From the NCBI GenBank assembly GCA_914767715.1, contig OU612073.1, forward strand, positions 24,740,001 to 24,800,000: a stretch of DNA of 60,000 bases, written 5' to 3'. The DNA comes from Membranipora membranacea. Taxonomy: Eukaryota; Bryozoa; Gymnolaemata; Cheilostomatida; Membraniporidae. The notes beneath the pieces were generated by a model, which worked only from the letters and a program-made list of their open reading frames with translations, was not told the origin of the DNA and made no database searches. Below are positions 1 through 11,714 of the stretch, in pieces. Position 1 is the stretch's first letter. The number at the start of each line of letters is the position of its first letter. The translations under genes were made by a program, and so were the position numbers.

Positions 1-332
1 CTATAACAGTGGTTTAAAACATGGTCTGTTTCCGGATAACATTTATCCGCTGTTGTTAAATTTTGACTGCATAGAGTAGCTCCAATATTGGCATATTTAA
101 AAAGGTGTAAAGGTGTGAACCTCTCTCAATCAGTACTAAAATAAAACCAGAGTTCTGAGTTGTACAATAAAACTGGCATGTTGAGCTACTGAATAAAATA
201 ATTATGTTGAGTAATGGATGGATTGAATGAATTTAACTTAGAAAAAACATGGGACCAGTCTTCAGTTTTTTTAAAATCTGATCACTTTTTTTGTGACATT
301 TGAGGCCTACACTGAAAAGTGCCAATGTACTA
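1..332. other. Gene-free AT-rich stretch
   Basis: I see no coding potential, RNA gene or element boundary here. The sequence is AT-rich and leads into a simple repeat. Confidence 0.5.
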
Positions 333-432
333 AAACAATAAACAATAAACATTAACAATAAACAATAAACAATAAAACAATAAACAATAAAACAATAAAC
401 AATAAAACAATAAACAATAAACAATAAACATT
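333..432. repeat. AACAATAAA-type microsatellite
   Basis: About 100 bp of imperfect tandem AACAATAAAC / ACAATAAA units. It creates a spurious minus-strand ORF with a periodic FIVYC-type translation, which should not be taken as a gene. Confidence 0.9.
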
Positions 433-2624
433 TGCTGTCCATATATTAAAAAAGTGTAATCAACGGAGAAAGATCTGCTGAAATCAATGATCATCTCTTT
501 TTTCTAATCAGTGTTTAAAATGAAATTGCTAGCTTCAAATCGTTTTATAGCATCACAATGAAAATCCTCTGATTTGGTATGAAATGAAATACAAGCCATG
601 ACATTCGTATATTTGGATATTTTGATGTTAGAGTGCCTCGTCGGTGTATACAGAAAATTAAAAGGGTGACAAAACACATCCTTTGTTGATTGAGACTATG
701 CCATATTGGGTGAAACACACTGGAGCAGTGGAATAATCAAGGAACATTATGAGAGGAACAAGTATTTTAATGTTGACAACTCCGAAGCCAGAACCAGAAG
801 AAAGTATATCCTTATATCCTTACATCAGGATTTCATCCTCTATACCACCGAGCAATAAAGGGCAAACAGAATGGCTTCTGGAATGAAAATGAATGGTCGT
901 TGGAAAGAAAATGAAACGCTCTAGAAGAAGGATACCTCAAGATTTCACCATCTAATTGCTAAAAATAAGCAGGTGATATCCTTTTCTAATATATTATTAT
1001 GAGCAATGACTAAGTATTTAGTATGTTGGTTATAAATTTCTGATTAATTCTCAATGAGATGCAATGAAATTATTGCTATCACCTCAATACTTGTCTATCA
1101 AATTAAAACTATTACTAAATTTCAACTGTATGTTCTAATATTGTCCATATGTGTTATTCATGACCACTATTATTTTTAATTGGCTCCCAAATGCAATAAT
1201 TATGCTAAGTTACGTTGAAATTTATAGAGACAAAATTATTATGGTTAGATTTTATCAAAGACCAGAGGATTCTGCAAAAGGCGCAATTTGCATAGTGTGC
1301 ACAGGCTAATGGTCACCGATATTTTCCATGTCGGAGGCAACACTAACTCCTAACACAACTCCTGCAATTCAGAGTTCCACTAATCCTTTATTAATTTATT
1401 TTATTTCAATCATAATCTCTGTCTGTTGTAGTTCCTATCTCTCATACCTATGTTGAAACCCGATGAAATTTATTTTATGACAAGGGTTTAAATCTATTTG
1501 ACTGTCCGTCTAAAATCACTAAAACAATCCATTGAAGTTGTAGTATGCTGTAAACTAAACCCAAGCATGTAGAACTCGGTATCTAAACACGAGCATGTAG
1601 AACTCGGTAAACTAAACCATGTAGATTTGTTTGTTTTGTTTGTTTGTTTAATTTATGACTTCTCATCCGAGAATGCTTACATAATAAAAGTAGTGTGCTT
1701 TCAAAAAGCCCCTCTAAAAATATATGAACAAAAATAAAATAAATCATTTCAAACGGCATAAAACTCAGGATTGGCAAAAATTCCACATTTTCTCTTCTCA
1801 GTTCGACATTTAGGCATATTAATGGTGCCCTCGGAGTTTCGGGTTGAGCGTCTGAGTCCGGTTTTATTGAGCGGAAGTCGATTGTAGCACTTGGCAAACT
1901 AAACTAACAATTTATGCCATATTTTCAATTTCCCTTATCTATTCTACTCACCACCACCACTCACCATGAAGTCCGGTAAGAAAATCCGAGACCACCAATC
2001 GGTTAAGGTACTAAATCTCCGAATAAACCCTTTACTTTATCCCTAACAAAAGTCAATGGACCAATAGAAGTTCATTAAAAAAACTGAGAAAAACTCAGGA
2101 AATACGATATAATAAAAAGGAGTAACCAGTGTAACAATTTGACTGGGGCGGTTTGGTAGTGCTAGATCTATCAGCCCGGTCGTTGCAGTACCAGCTTAAC
2201 CTGTAAACTATGATGAGTGCTGGCGAAAATGACAGGCCTGCGAATTTTCTGGTCTTAATGGTAAAATGGAGTAAAAATCATGCGCTATCAGACACCAGTG
2301 AAAAACAGATTATAGTGGCATGAATACCTTCTCTTACTGTCTTTTGTTCGGTATGTTGTATCTGTCATATTATATAATACCAAATAATCTTGTAGGTTGA
2401 GACCCCTTTTGGTTGGTTACAAAAGCAAATGAAAGCTAACATACCCAGGCCTGCTTGGAAAAGCCTTAATTTTCCAAATAAACCGGTATTTCTTTGGTTA
2501 TAGTATTCCATATAATAGTTTAAGTGGCACAGGTTTTATTGATAGCAAGTCTTAGCACTTATGTTGTGGTGACAACAATAGAATACTGCACATAATTTTT
2601 TCCAAAATAAAGACTGTAAATAGA
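433..2624. other. Gene-free stretch
   Basis: No ORF with family resemblance and no clear element termini. A minus-strand ORF at 1583-1897 has low-complexity leucine/phenylalanine-rich content and no recognisable domain. A small CACC-ATG plus GTAAGA donor configuration near 1965-1980 could be a first exon, but nothing supports it. Confidence 0.4.
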
Positions 2625-2650
2625 GCCCCCCCTCTCCCCCCCCCCCCCCC
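2625..2650. repeat. Poly-C tract
   Basis: A C-rich run that ends in an uninterrupted stretch of C. It is a likely source of length polymorphism or sequencing error. Confidence 0.9.
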
Positions 2651-2807
2651 TGCAAGATTATCACTACAAGTTTATGATTTTTTGTCTTTCGAATAATCAG
2701 CGGTAGGCTAGTAATGATTAAAAATCTGCCTTTCAGTCAAAATTTTACACTTTAAATTTTTCAAAATTTTGCTGCATATCATAGGAAATCTGTGGGCATA
2801 ATTATTA

Positions 2808-2982
2808 CAGTGTAAGCTGGTTAATTCAAACTTTATAATTCAAAACTCCTGTTAATTCAGACAAGGAAAATTGGTCCCTTCAGCCAGATTTTAATGCATT
2901 CTAATGTCACTTATTTCAAACTCTGCTTAATTAGAACACATTTTTGTGGTCCCCAGAGGTTTGAATTAAGTGAACTGCACTG
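2808..2982. mobile_element. MITE, pogo/Tigger-like, TA target
   Basis: A 175-bp element that begins CAGTG and ends CACTG, with inverted termini (left GTTAATTCAAAC, right GTTTGAATTAAG) and TA dinucleotides directly flanking both ends at 2806-2807 and 2983-2984. Termini starting CAGTG with a TA duplication are typical of non-autonomous pogo/Tigger (Tc1-mariner superfamily) elements. There is no coding capacity, so it would need a transposase in trans. Confidence 0.75.
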
Positions 2983-2984
2983 TA

Positions 2985-3829
2985 TGTATCACATTACATA
3001 CAAGTACTTGGTGTTAAGTGAACATTGGTAACTGTTATCACAGTCTATTTTCAACAGCATTTTATACTTTAACTGTTTCAGGGTGCCCAAATTCCCTACC
3101 AGTGAAAGTTAGATACATAAATGATATTCATTTCAGACCAATACACATGACTGATCATCTTCATGATTGTTATGTTCTGTGCATCTTAGCTTACAAAGCA
3201 ATTCCATTGCCTGCTTTTCTTAAATCTAAGTACAGCCAAACGAGCTATTATATGCCGGCGCAATTTTAGCCACTCCCATATGACTTTTAACTGAATTAAT
3301 GCTTCCATGGCATTTGAATTAAAATGTAAAGGTGAGGTACTAACTTTGTACTGTAACCAAAATTGTGCCACTACATAGTGTTTCATATTGTGCTTTATGG
3401 CGTGGGTGCATCACATGCAAATTTGCAAGACACAAAATTAACTTGTCTTCTTGTTTACTATCAACACCCGAAATAATTACCGATAACCAATTAATGCCAA
3501 TAACCAATTGGAAAGTATTCACTTGGTTTTGAAAACTGCATTAACTGTATGTCTAAAGCTGCGTTAACATTAGGCCGTCTCCGTCAGCTGGCCACCAACT
3601 CAAGACTGAGCAGTCTTTAACCCCAAGTCTGAGCCAGAGTCTGAGACTGGCATGTCTTTACATGCATGGTGCATGGTGTCATCATATTATTTCTCTTATT
3701 TTTGGTGAGGCTGTGCATCAATTTTGTTTACGTGATGATTCTGCCAAATATTTTGTCGTAGCAGATTTGTTTACAAGCAGGTGTCGATTCAGCTGGTTGA
3801 AGAAAACTTGACTAAACTTGACTAACAGA
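2985..3829. other. Gene-free stretch
   Basis: Several short ORFs occur on both strands (3018-3269, 3186-3386, 3340-3522), but they overlap each other, lack recognisable motifs and show no splice or codon pattern of a gene. Confidence 0.4.
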
Positions 3830-4024
3830 TCAAGACCTAGACAGAAAAGCTTCCTGCAGTTGTGGACAAGATACGTTTCCTCAAACTGGCATTTAAAGTG
3901 AGAGGTATAAGTTGAGAGAAAATGACAACAGCAGACCGAGGCAGAAATACTTCCTGCAGTTGTTGACAAGAGAAGTAACCTCACAACTTGAATTTAAAGT
4001 GTGATGTAATGTGAGGGAAATGAC
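3830..4024. repeat. Two-copy diverged tandem duplication (~100 bp unit)
   Basis: The stretch from about 3830 (AGACCTAGACAGAAAAGCTT) recurs about 100 bp later (AGACCGAGGCAGAAATACTT). Both copies share CTTCCTGCAGTTGT, GACAAGA and ATTTAAAGTG in the same order. The copies are diverged, so the duplication is old. The overlapping minus-strand ORFs here translate both copies and look like shadows of the repeat. Confidence 0.7.
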
Positions 4025-5312
4025 CGTGGACAGAAAAATTAAAAAACCTTCTCTTCGATGTCGCCTGAAGTACAAATCCTACTACAATATTTATTTCATT
4101 GCAAATTTTATTAATGCAACAATGCAAATGCACAATGTAAAGATATCTCTGCTCTTCGCTTCATAGGTGTTGCTGCAGTGAGAGCCTGCTCTGATACACT
4201 ACGCTCTGCACTGTTCTATTGAGCAAAGTGCAAATGCGCTGAGTGTCATATTCCATGCTCATCAATATATAAACGTTGATATCGGTGGAACATTTGAGAG
4301 TGTAACATCGGATGTTGTGGTAACATTTTCCTGCCATGAAAATGAGGAAGCAGCTTGGCTTTCCATCTCAAAGCTTTGTAGTAATTAACAAGAGGATTGG
4401 AATAAGTTTAATAAGAAAATACCATAAATTCATCAGTTTATCAGCCAAGGCTTGTTTTGTGTATATCTTTTATCGCTAATCTGCAGTACTGATAAATTTG
4501 AGTGCTGTTTTGATTTGGCACAGACCTAGTCTGTGATATTATTTTTTGCGAAAATCTGCAATCTTCCTTACAGTCAGATTTGGATTTTTGGCAGAAGATT
4601 TTCACAAAAATTTGATTATAACATCCAAACTAGATTGAAAAACATCCATATGTTTTGTAGAATGGTGTTGTGACTGCAGATTGACTATGGCAAGTATGAC
4701 CATCTTCAAACAGATAGACCAGTCTACTGAAAAAAGAGAGTATGCTAGCTCAAACAGAATCAAAAGCTCTGTAAAACCATTCTAAGAATTTTTGACAATA
4801 ACACCTTGTCTATTACATCTTTTCTTCTCCCTATCCCTCTCTGGATCACAGTGAATTCGGATACCATTTCTAGCAGTCATGACTGTGATAGTCGGTCATT
4901 TATTTTTCTCCTTACTGATGTTTGATGCCTTACAAACTCTTTATAATTTGTTGTTAATAAACCGAAATAAAATGTCTTGAAGGGAACAAACCATTTAGTT
5001 GTAAATTAAGTTGACGGAGGAAAAAATGGAGTTTTAACTAAAATTACAATTTTAATCTATTTGTATAGACCGTGTCAAGGTTTCTACTGTTTTGTAAGAA
5101 AATAAAAATGATATAGGTGTAAACAGGGAGTTATATCCCAAACTCCCTGGTGTAAACTACAACTCGAGTAAAGTGCATGTTCATAAGAGTTGTCCAACTA
5201 TTATACATGGGGTGATAACTCCAGTCCTATGGGGGATTTCTGATTGCTATTTACATACTAACCTCCTTGAGGGGGTCCTGTAATAATGCTTAAAATTTCA
5301 GATTTCACTTGT
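4025..5312. other. Gene-free stretch
   Basis: I see no ORF with recognisable domains, no tRNA-like boxes and no element ends. Confidence 0.4.
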
Positions 5313-5612
5313 CTAAGATGCTGAATATTCAGGAGTACCAAGACATCTAAGGCGTTCAACTAAAATGGAATGAAGGATAGTGTTGAATGCAGAAGAAAAA
5401 TGAATAAATAAAATTCTAGTATAGTTCTTAGGATTGTCTAGATGTTGTCTAACAGTGTGGGCAATGCAAGCATCAAGACATCTAATGTACATGTCACATA
5501 GTGGAACAGCCAGCTCACCAGCACAAGTTTTCAGGATCTTGGAGGACACTCCATTTGAATTGCTCTCCTTATATGGCACACATCCTCTCAGCTTCTCAGC
5601 TGTCCATCTCAT
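5313..5612 (-). mobile_element. LINE reverse-transcriptase relic
   Basis: A minus-strand ORF of about 99 codons contains DGV-like text (NGVSSKILKTCAGELAVPL), then HLDNPKNYTRILFIHFSSAF followed by NTILHSILVERL. The order matches the N-terminal part of non-LTR retrotransposon reverse transcriptases (fingers region, then the first catalytic-aspartate block, usually FIDFSSAFNT). The Asp is replaced by His, an internal stretch between the two blocks is deleted, and no YADD block follows. It is a dead 5'- and 3'-truncated fragment. CR1/L2/Rex-like families have this block, but I cannot assign one. Confidence 0.7.
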
Positions 5613-7511
5613 ACTGATATTGGCAGGTTACAAAGAGTCTAAAGTAATGAATCATTTCTCAGTTCATTTTTCCAAATATGCAAGAAAATAATCCAACCAA
5701 TCACACACTTACATAAAAATGACCCAGCCAATCACACCCCTACATGGAAATTACCCAATCAATACCCAAACATCAATATCACACCCTTATATGAAATTTA
5801 CCCGACGAATCCGTGAAGGTATTGTATTCTTTTTTGTAAAGTGTATAGGTAAAGTGTGGGATATATACATAGCCTGGGCAGGCTGTCTGGGGTCGGGTCG
5901 TATCCCCTCCACTTCGGACAGCCTAGCTACCGGGCAAAGAGTTTTATTTGACACAGTCATTAATACGCTCTGTGCATTAATCTGCGAATCCCTTGAGTTG
6001 AGATAAATTTATGTTGATCCTTTTCTGAGTTGTTGATATCTGCAATGGTACAGGCTCAGGTTGTAATCATAATCTTAGTGATCTGACTTGCTTCTAATAT
6101 TATCATTCATAAAAATTGGCAGTGATTGGGTCAATTAATTTTTATTAGCAGCAATCATCATAGCCAATTATAAATGTGAGATTTTTAATACCATAAAGTT
6201 CTTACTTGACTTGCTGCTGGTAATCTTGGCAAATCTAATGTTTTTATTCCTTGTTAACAGTTGCACATGAACATGACTGCCAGTTGCTAGGGCCATCTTT
6301 TTGTAGCCATAAGCTCATCGGACCTTTTGATTTCTTTCATATTCGGGTTCGCATCTATTGAGGGATTCTACTCAGGCTTATTGGTCATATCATGGGTTAA
6401 AAACTTTATTTCTACAGCAAATCACAGGATAGTTCATAGTGTAAATCAAAACAATTCATAAATAGAACACAACAATAAAGGATTGAAAAACAGGACAGGA
6501 CACATCATTTTGCAGCTACATTCTCAGATTTATTTGGGGTTTTCCGCTATGAAAATTTTTTTTCCGCATTTCTGAGTTTCCTGAAACAAGACCTTCATCT
6601 TCCGTTGAAGACAAGTAACATAAACAACAGCACAAAACTGGAAGTAAATTCTGGCGGCACTGCACGTGCAAAACAATCTTTCATGTCTTTCAATAGTAGT
6701 AGCTGCAGTGCATAATTGAGAAATCCACCAACTTCTTCCAATCCTTGTATTTTACTGCAAACCAGGATTGGAAGTTGGAGATTCAAGATTCACAGCAAAA
6801 AATGCTACTATAGGGGAAGCATAGAATAAAGTCCGATTTGGTACTATTAGCAGGTCATGATGGCAGAAGTCTCACTTTTCCCATTCCGTAAATTTTCTCT
6901 CGCTTTTGGCTCCCCTCTCCATATGCCGTTGGAAACTGCTTCATGTGGCAGTGTTGTCTTTTCTTCTTTTACATAATATATAATCCCATAATTGGGTGTA
7001 GAGAGATATCATGGACTGCTCTTTTTTCAAAGCAACTGCACCCTCCATCTGGCTACAGCTTTGTTAAGTGAACATTTTCAACATCCACATACATTGTTGT
7101 CCATATGAATTGCTTGTGAATGAATATATGTATGGAATCTTTGGCTCAATTTTGGAATTGTCCTGGTCTAACTAAACACTGATCAGCAAACTTTATGGTG
7201 GTTGTATAACTTGCCATGTGCCCCATCAGAATTCAGTCCGTAGACCCATACTGATACCGGAACCAAAGAAAAACAAGCAACACCAAGGTCTCTCACACGG
7301 TATCACAGGGTATCGAGACTATAAATGGAGGTTAGTTTATAATCTGCCATTGCCATCAGGAAGTAAAGTTAAAAAAGTCATAGTATAGGTAAAAAATAAG
7401 GTAAAACACCCATGACAATGTTATATCTATTTATATCCATTGTGGCTGCAAAACAGAAATTGCTCAACTGAAATACCATATGCAAGACTTGGAACCATAA
7501 ATACAATATAA
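5613..7511. other. Gene-free stretch with one GC-rich hairpin
   Basis: No supportable gene. At about 5877-5935 a locally GC-rich segment can fold: GGCTGTC pairs with GACAGCC, and an inner GGGG pairs with CCCC. This is unlike the surrounding AT-rich DNA and may be a transposon fragment. Confidence 0.4.
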
Positions 7512-7699
7512 TCTAGAGTCACTATACTATACTATACTATACTACTATACTACTATCCACTATACTACTATCCACTATACTGCTATCCACTATACTACTA
7601 TCCACTATACTACTATCCACTATACTACTATCCACTATACTACTATCCACTATACTACTATCCACTATACTACTATCCACTATACTACTATCCACTATA
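7512..7699. repeat. 15-bp minisatellite, left part
   Basis: About 12 tandem copies of a 15-bp unit (TATACTACTATCCAC), preceded by a simpler TATAC run. The array continues in the same orientation at 7955 after an inserted MITE, so the two parts were once one array. Confidence 0.9.
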
Positions 7700-7954
7700 C
7701 TGCCCTCTGCTGGTAAAAAGCGTTATCTCATATTTTAATAATTCAGAGGTGTCCAACTTTAGATTAAATTTCCTTAAGAGTAAACAATTATTAATTAGTT
7801 TACATTATCCCATTATGTCATGTCACTATTCCTTTATTTAATTTCCAAAAGAAGAATATTGTTGGATAATTAGTTTTCATTTAAATAAGGGATTAGTTTA
7901 ATTGAGTTGAAATTATCAAAATATGAGATAACGCTTTTTACCAGCAGAGGGCAG
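7700..7954. mobile_element. MITE inserted inside minisatellite
   Basis: A 255-bp element whose first 37 bp (starting CTGCCCTCTGCTGG) are an exact reverse complement of its last 37 bp (ending CCAGCAGAGGGCAG). TATA flanks both ends (7696-7699 and 7955-7958), giving a TA or TATA target-site duplication. It has no coding capacity. It splits a 15-bp minisatellite, so it inserted after the array formed. The outermost 12 bp of each arm match the consensus core of the bilaterian CTCF site. Confidence 0.85.
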
Positions 7955-8106
7955 TATACTACTATCCACTATACTACTATCCACTATACTACTATCCACT
8001 ATACTACTATCCACTATACTACTATCCACTATACTACTATCCACTATTTACTACTATCCACTATACTACTATCCACTATACTACTATCCACTATACTACT
8101 ATCCAC
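7955..8106. repeat. 15-bp minisatellite, right part
   Basis: About 10 copies of the same TATACTACTATCCAC unit as at 7512-7699, with one irregular copy near 8044 (CTATTTACTACTATCC). It produces a repetitive spurious ORF (TTIHY repeats) on the plus strand. Confidence 0.9.
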
Positions 8107-8685
8107 ATGCTTAGTTTGTTTCTTCCTCTTCGTTCTTTCTTGTTTAATCATTCATGGACTCCTTGTGATAAGCAGTTAGGTTGTCAATTCTGTACCAACA
8201 GCTTACCATTAGTCAGGACTCTCTAATATAGATAATCTCAGTAATCATGGTAGTAATCAAACTATTGTTTCTTAAAATTTCATGCTGGTCCCAACAGCTG
8301 CAAATTCCGTTGTTCCTGCGCTAATGGTAGTGCTCAAAGTTTTACTACCGGATAAGATTGAAACATCTGTTAGTTTGAATATTTGAATATTAAATTACAT
8401 TCTGACCAACCAATCGTATTACGGTCTACCACTTTAATTAGTATTTATGAGAAAGTTTGAGGGGAGGCTGCTGCTGCTGCTCCAGGCTATTAGAAGTACA
8501 GAACTTATAGTGTTTTATAGTGAGAAGGCTGTGGTAGAAGTACTCTTTGGGAGGGGATTTCTCTGGGGTGGTACGGCAATTCCAAGGTAACTGAATCAGG
8601 TAAGCGACAATATTTGAGTAGGAGTTTCAGCTTAGCTTAGCTTTCAATTTTTGGTGAGTTTATTACACCGCTGAAAATTGATCTA
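8107..8685. other. Gene-free stretch
   Basis: Nothing recognisable apart from a short CTG run near 8470. Confidence 0.4.
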
Positions 8686-8911
8686 GCTTGGACAATAATA
8701 ATAATATGAACTTTATTTCCAATGAGAATATGGTTACATAAGATCGATGATACCTGATACGACTCATCTAATTAGCGCACCCTTGTACATTAAAGGGTGG
8801 GAAAGCTAGGCCATTGATGCCACTTCCTTCAACAGAATGGGTAGCGACCAGGATTTGAACCTGCAACTCTCAGATTGAGAAGCTCGAATCCTAACCACTA
8901 CACCACCCTGC
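8686..8911 (-). mobile_element. tRNA-derived SINE
   Basis: Read on the minus strand, it starts GCAGGGTGGTGTAGTGGTTA (box A region, about 8893-8905), has a perfect box B GGTTCAAATCC (complement of 8851-8861), then a non-tRNA body, and ends in AATAAAGTTCATATTATTAT. This is a pol III tRNA-like head, a body and a short ATT tail. Flanks share an imperfect duplication (GCTTGGACAA on one side, GCTTGACAAG on the other), which supports insertion by target-primed reverse transcription. Confidence 0.85.
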
Positions 8912-9858
8912 TTGACAAGTGATGACTTTTAGGTAATTGTAAAGCTGCCGAGCTACTGAATATTATTACCTGAACAAAAACTTGATTTGATGATGTTTTG
9001 TCATTTTAGTGAGGCAATGAGGTAGCAAGCACTGCTTTTGTTGATGCTCTGGGCAGAGTCAGGATGATTGTTAGAAATTTCAAAACAGATGAAATGTATT
9101 TCTATGGATTGAGTTCATGATAATATTATGGTTTCATTATGTACGGCAAGTCTGAAGTGACTTTTGACATCAAGTCGTAAAATAAATGATTTGGTGAAAA
9201 TATGTAACATTTCAATCAATGATTTGGGACAGATCATAGGCTTTTGGCCAAAACTATTTACAAATTTACTTTTAATATGATATTCACACCAAACAACAAT
9301 AGTGAAACTAGTATAACGCTATCACCATTGGCATTGTCCATTAAGGGCAGACAGGATTTTGTCATTTTTGCACAATGTAAAAAATGGTATCCAAAAGACC
9401 ATTTTTGTGGACATGCAAAAACTTGCTTGAAAGTTCTCACATACGAAGCCGCTTTTATTATCCATGGTGAACACCAACAGAATTCTTCATTCATATTCAT
9501 ATGCATGAATTTGTCAGCAAAAACGACCTTTTTGAGGAATTTTTGGGCGTTCTCCGGCGACAAGCGAGGAAAATTGAATATGCAATGGAAAATTGTATTG
9601 GCATTTCCTGTTTGACATTGTGAGATTTCCAAAAACATTTTGTTTAGCCACAATAATGGTCATTTGGACAGCATGTTTGATGCTATGCTAAAGTGACAAA
9701 AATATTCTCTACATCCTTTCGCCTAAAGTTATAGCAATATGCAAGCTCAATTGTTAAAAGTCAATGTCTATGACATTTGTCTCTGTTGACCGGATTTATC
9801 TGGGGTTGTACATTAAGGCATTTTTAAAGTAATTAAATCAGGTGTAGCTGTGCTGCAT
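8912..9858. other. Gene-free stretch with overlapping two-strand ORFs
   Basis: ORFs at 9244-9615 (+) and 9258-9653 (-) cover the same DNA, and neither has a recognisable domain, so neither is called. Nothing else is seen. Confidence 0.4.
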
Positions 9859-9860
9859 TA

Positions 9861-9875
9861 CCCCCCCCCCCCCCC
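9861..9875. repeat. Poly-C (15) tract
   Basis: Uninterrupted run of C. Confidence 0.95.
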
Positions 9876-9975
9876 GACGTTCACTGGGAGTGTGGGCTAA
9901 TAAGCTTGTCATAGGTCATTGGTCTGCGCCTTGCCGTGGATGCTATCATGCCCAATTAGCTGCACTGCAACACTG

Positions 9976-10046
9976 CGTGTGTGTGTGTGTGTGGTCTGAA
10001 TTGGACCCTCTTACAAGTATGTGTGTGTGTGTGTGTGTGTGTGTGG
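9976..10046. repeat. (GT)n microsatellite, two blocks
   Basis: Two GT-rich runs (about 9976-9993 and 10018-10046) separated by about 25 bp of unique sequence. Confidence 0.9.
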
Positions 10047-10699
10047 GGATAAATCAGTTGCCTAGTGGAGCTTGGTGTCTTAACTTCCTTTTCATGTTCC
10101 AAGTTGATTCATTATTTCATATTGTTAATGTAAATGTAACTTTTCTGTTAACTGGGCAAAGGTGATCTCAAATGACACATAGGAGTGCAAAAGGTAAATA
10201 TAAATTGATAATATAATTAGTTCTCAATATATTTAGGTTCAGCTGTCTGGATATTATATTTGCATTAGTGGTAAATTTTGATTCTCATAAATAAATCAAT
10301 GTAGCGTAGCATTAGCCTTGTCTTGTTATTTTGAGAGGACTTAAATATAAACAAAGGCAAATTGAGGCACATTATATTTTTCAGCACCTAATTTGTATAT
10401 CTTATTCATTTCAGTTTCACAGACCAATTACCTGTGATTCTTCAACAACCAAAGAGTCAATATCATCGTCTCACCTGTGCGCAGTTACAGTGAAACTTAC
10501 TCCTCTTCTGGACTAGTGCTGTTCTCCGAGGCGCGACGATAAACATCAAATACCAAACCAACGCTTCACTGCACAGTGCACTGTTACATTACTAATGATA
10601 CAACCTTTGTATTGTCATCTGATACATACTCTCTCTGTCACTGTCATTGATGCCGTATCTTTCAACTAACGTCAACTAACTGAGGCATAGTTGCATATA

Positions 10700-10772
10700 T
10701 ATTTGAATTATTTCAAACATCCAGCTTGGAGAAGGAAGACACAGATTTATTTATTTCTACACTTCAACTCAG
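10700..10772 (+). other. Possible 5' untranslated exon of SLC17 gene A
   Basis: A strong donor-like site, CTCAG|GTGAGT, lies at 10772/10773. The start-codon exon of the downstream transporter begins right after a good acceptor (TCTTTTTAG, exon start at 15060), which implies at least one upstream non-coding exon. This is the best donor I noticed upstream on the same strand. The exon's 5' limit is arbitrary. It could be chance: the implied intron would span the 11-14 kb inverted-repeat block. Confidence 0.25.
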
Positions 10773-11038
10773 GTGAGTGCCTCAATTTGTTAATGCCTTC
10801 TGTGATTTTTTAGGTTTTATGTAGGTTATTTTTCTACATTATCAATACGATGACAGTATGTAGTGCAGATTGTTGGGCTGAAGTGTTGGTGGTTGCTGGT
10901 GTGCCTTTGGCAGCACTCTGAACATCTGTTGGTTCATACTTTCAGTGCTTGGTTGGTTCTGTGGTGTATGTGCATTGCTGTCTGCACTCTTGTCTATTGA
11001 TCCTTGTGATTTTGTTTTGCGGAATATTTGGTATAGAG

Positions 11039-11454
11039 CATAGACAAAACACACAACACTAGACTGGAAAATAGGGCTCCCATTGTGTCTCCAATAATTA
11101 TTACGACGCATCGTAATCTCACAGTGGTAGAAAAAGCAATGATGCATGTGTTTTTCGGAGTAATCTCCCTTTGATGCAGATAGTTTTATCGATTTTATAG
11201 AATTTGATACAGAATAGCAGCAGCAATCTTCTGCAGCACAGGTAACAGCTTTGTCTATATTCTGTCTAACTCATCACTTATTTTGATTGAGCAAAAATGA
11301 CATAGAAACATGAGTTAAACAGTATATCATACTTGCCAAGTAATCTAAAATCGAAAGTTGGAGATTTCAATTTACAGCGATACTGCACGTCATAGCAATG
11401 CTCTGAGGGTCTGAGAGCAGTGTGATCCCCCAACAGGGTCCATGATAGAACGTG
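11039..11454 (+). repeat. Left arm of long inverted repeat
   Basis: About 416 bp whose reverse complement recurs at 13561-14000 with modest divergence. Shared landmarks in inverted order are CATAGACAAAACACACAACA, GAAAAAGCAATGATGCATGT, AGCACAGGTAACAGCTTTGT and CTTGCCAAGTAATCTAAAAT. The spacer is about 2.1 kb. The layout suggests a non-autonomous DNA transposon with long termini, or two inverted copies of one repeat. Confidence 0.8.
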
Positions 11455-11714
11455 GCTGCTGATGCTCTTAGAGCGTATCTAGCTACTAGGAAGGGCTAAA
11501 AACGCATATAAATTCAGAGAAACATGAAATTATTTTTACTCAATACCCGTTACTCATCAACAAGTGCTTGGAAAGTTACTAAAAATTGTGATAGGGCTGT
11601 TTTCTCTCAAATCTGGAGGAAATAGTTGATGAGAATTAGAAAAAGTGGGAAGTGGGCAGAAAAGGGTGTAGAAATCTGGAGGGTCCCACCTAAATAGGGA
11701 GACTTGGCAAGTAT
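11328..11714. mobile_element. Small MITE with CATACTTGCCAAGT termini
   Basis: The left terminus CATACTTGCCAAGT and the right terminus ACTTGGCAAGTATG are perfect inverted repeats. Its left part lies inside the left arm of the long inverted repeat, and the same terminus recurs in the right arm near 13695, so this element helped build the arms. There is no coding capacity. Confidence 0.6.

Noticed and set aside
1965-1985. Tiny first coding exon (CACC-ATG-AAG-TCC-G followed by GTAAGA)
   Set aside because: Three codons plus a donor are too little to support. No matching downstream exon is visible on the same strand within several kb.
9244-9653. ORFs of 123 and 131 codons on opposite strands
   Set aside because: They cover the same DNA, lack family motifs and have no splice context. 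At most one could be real and nothing favours either.
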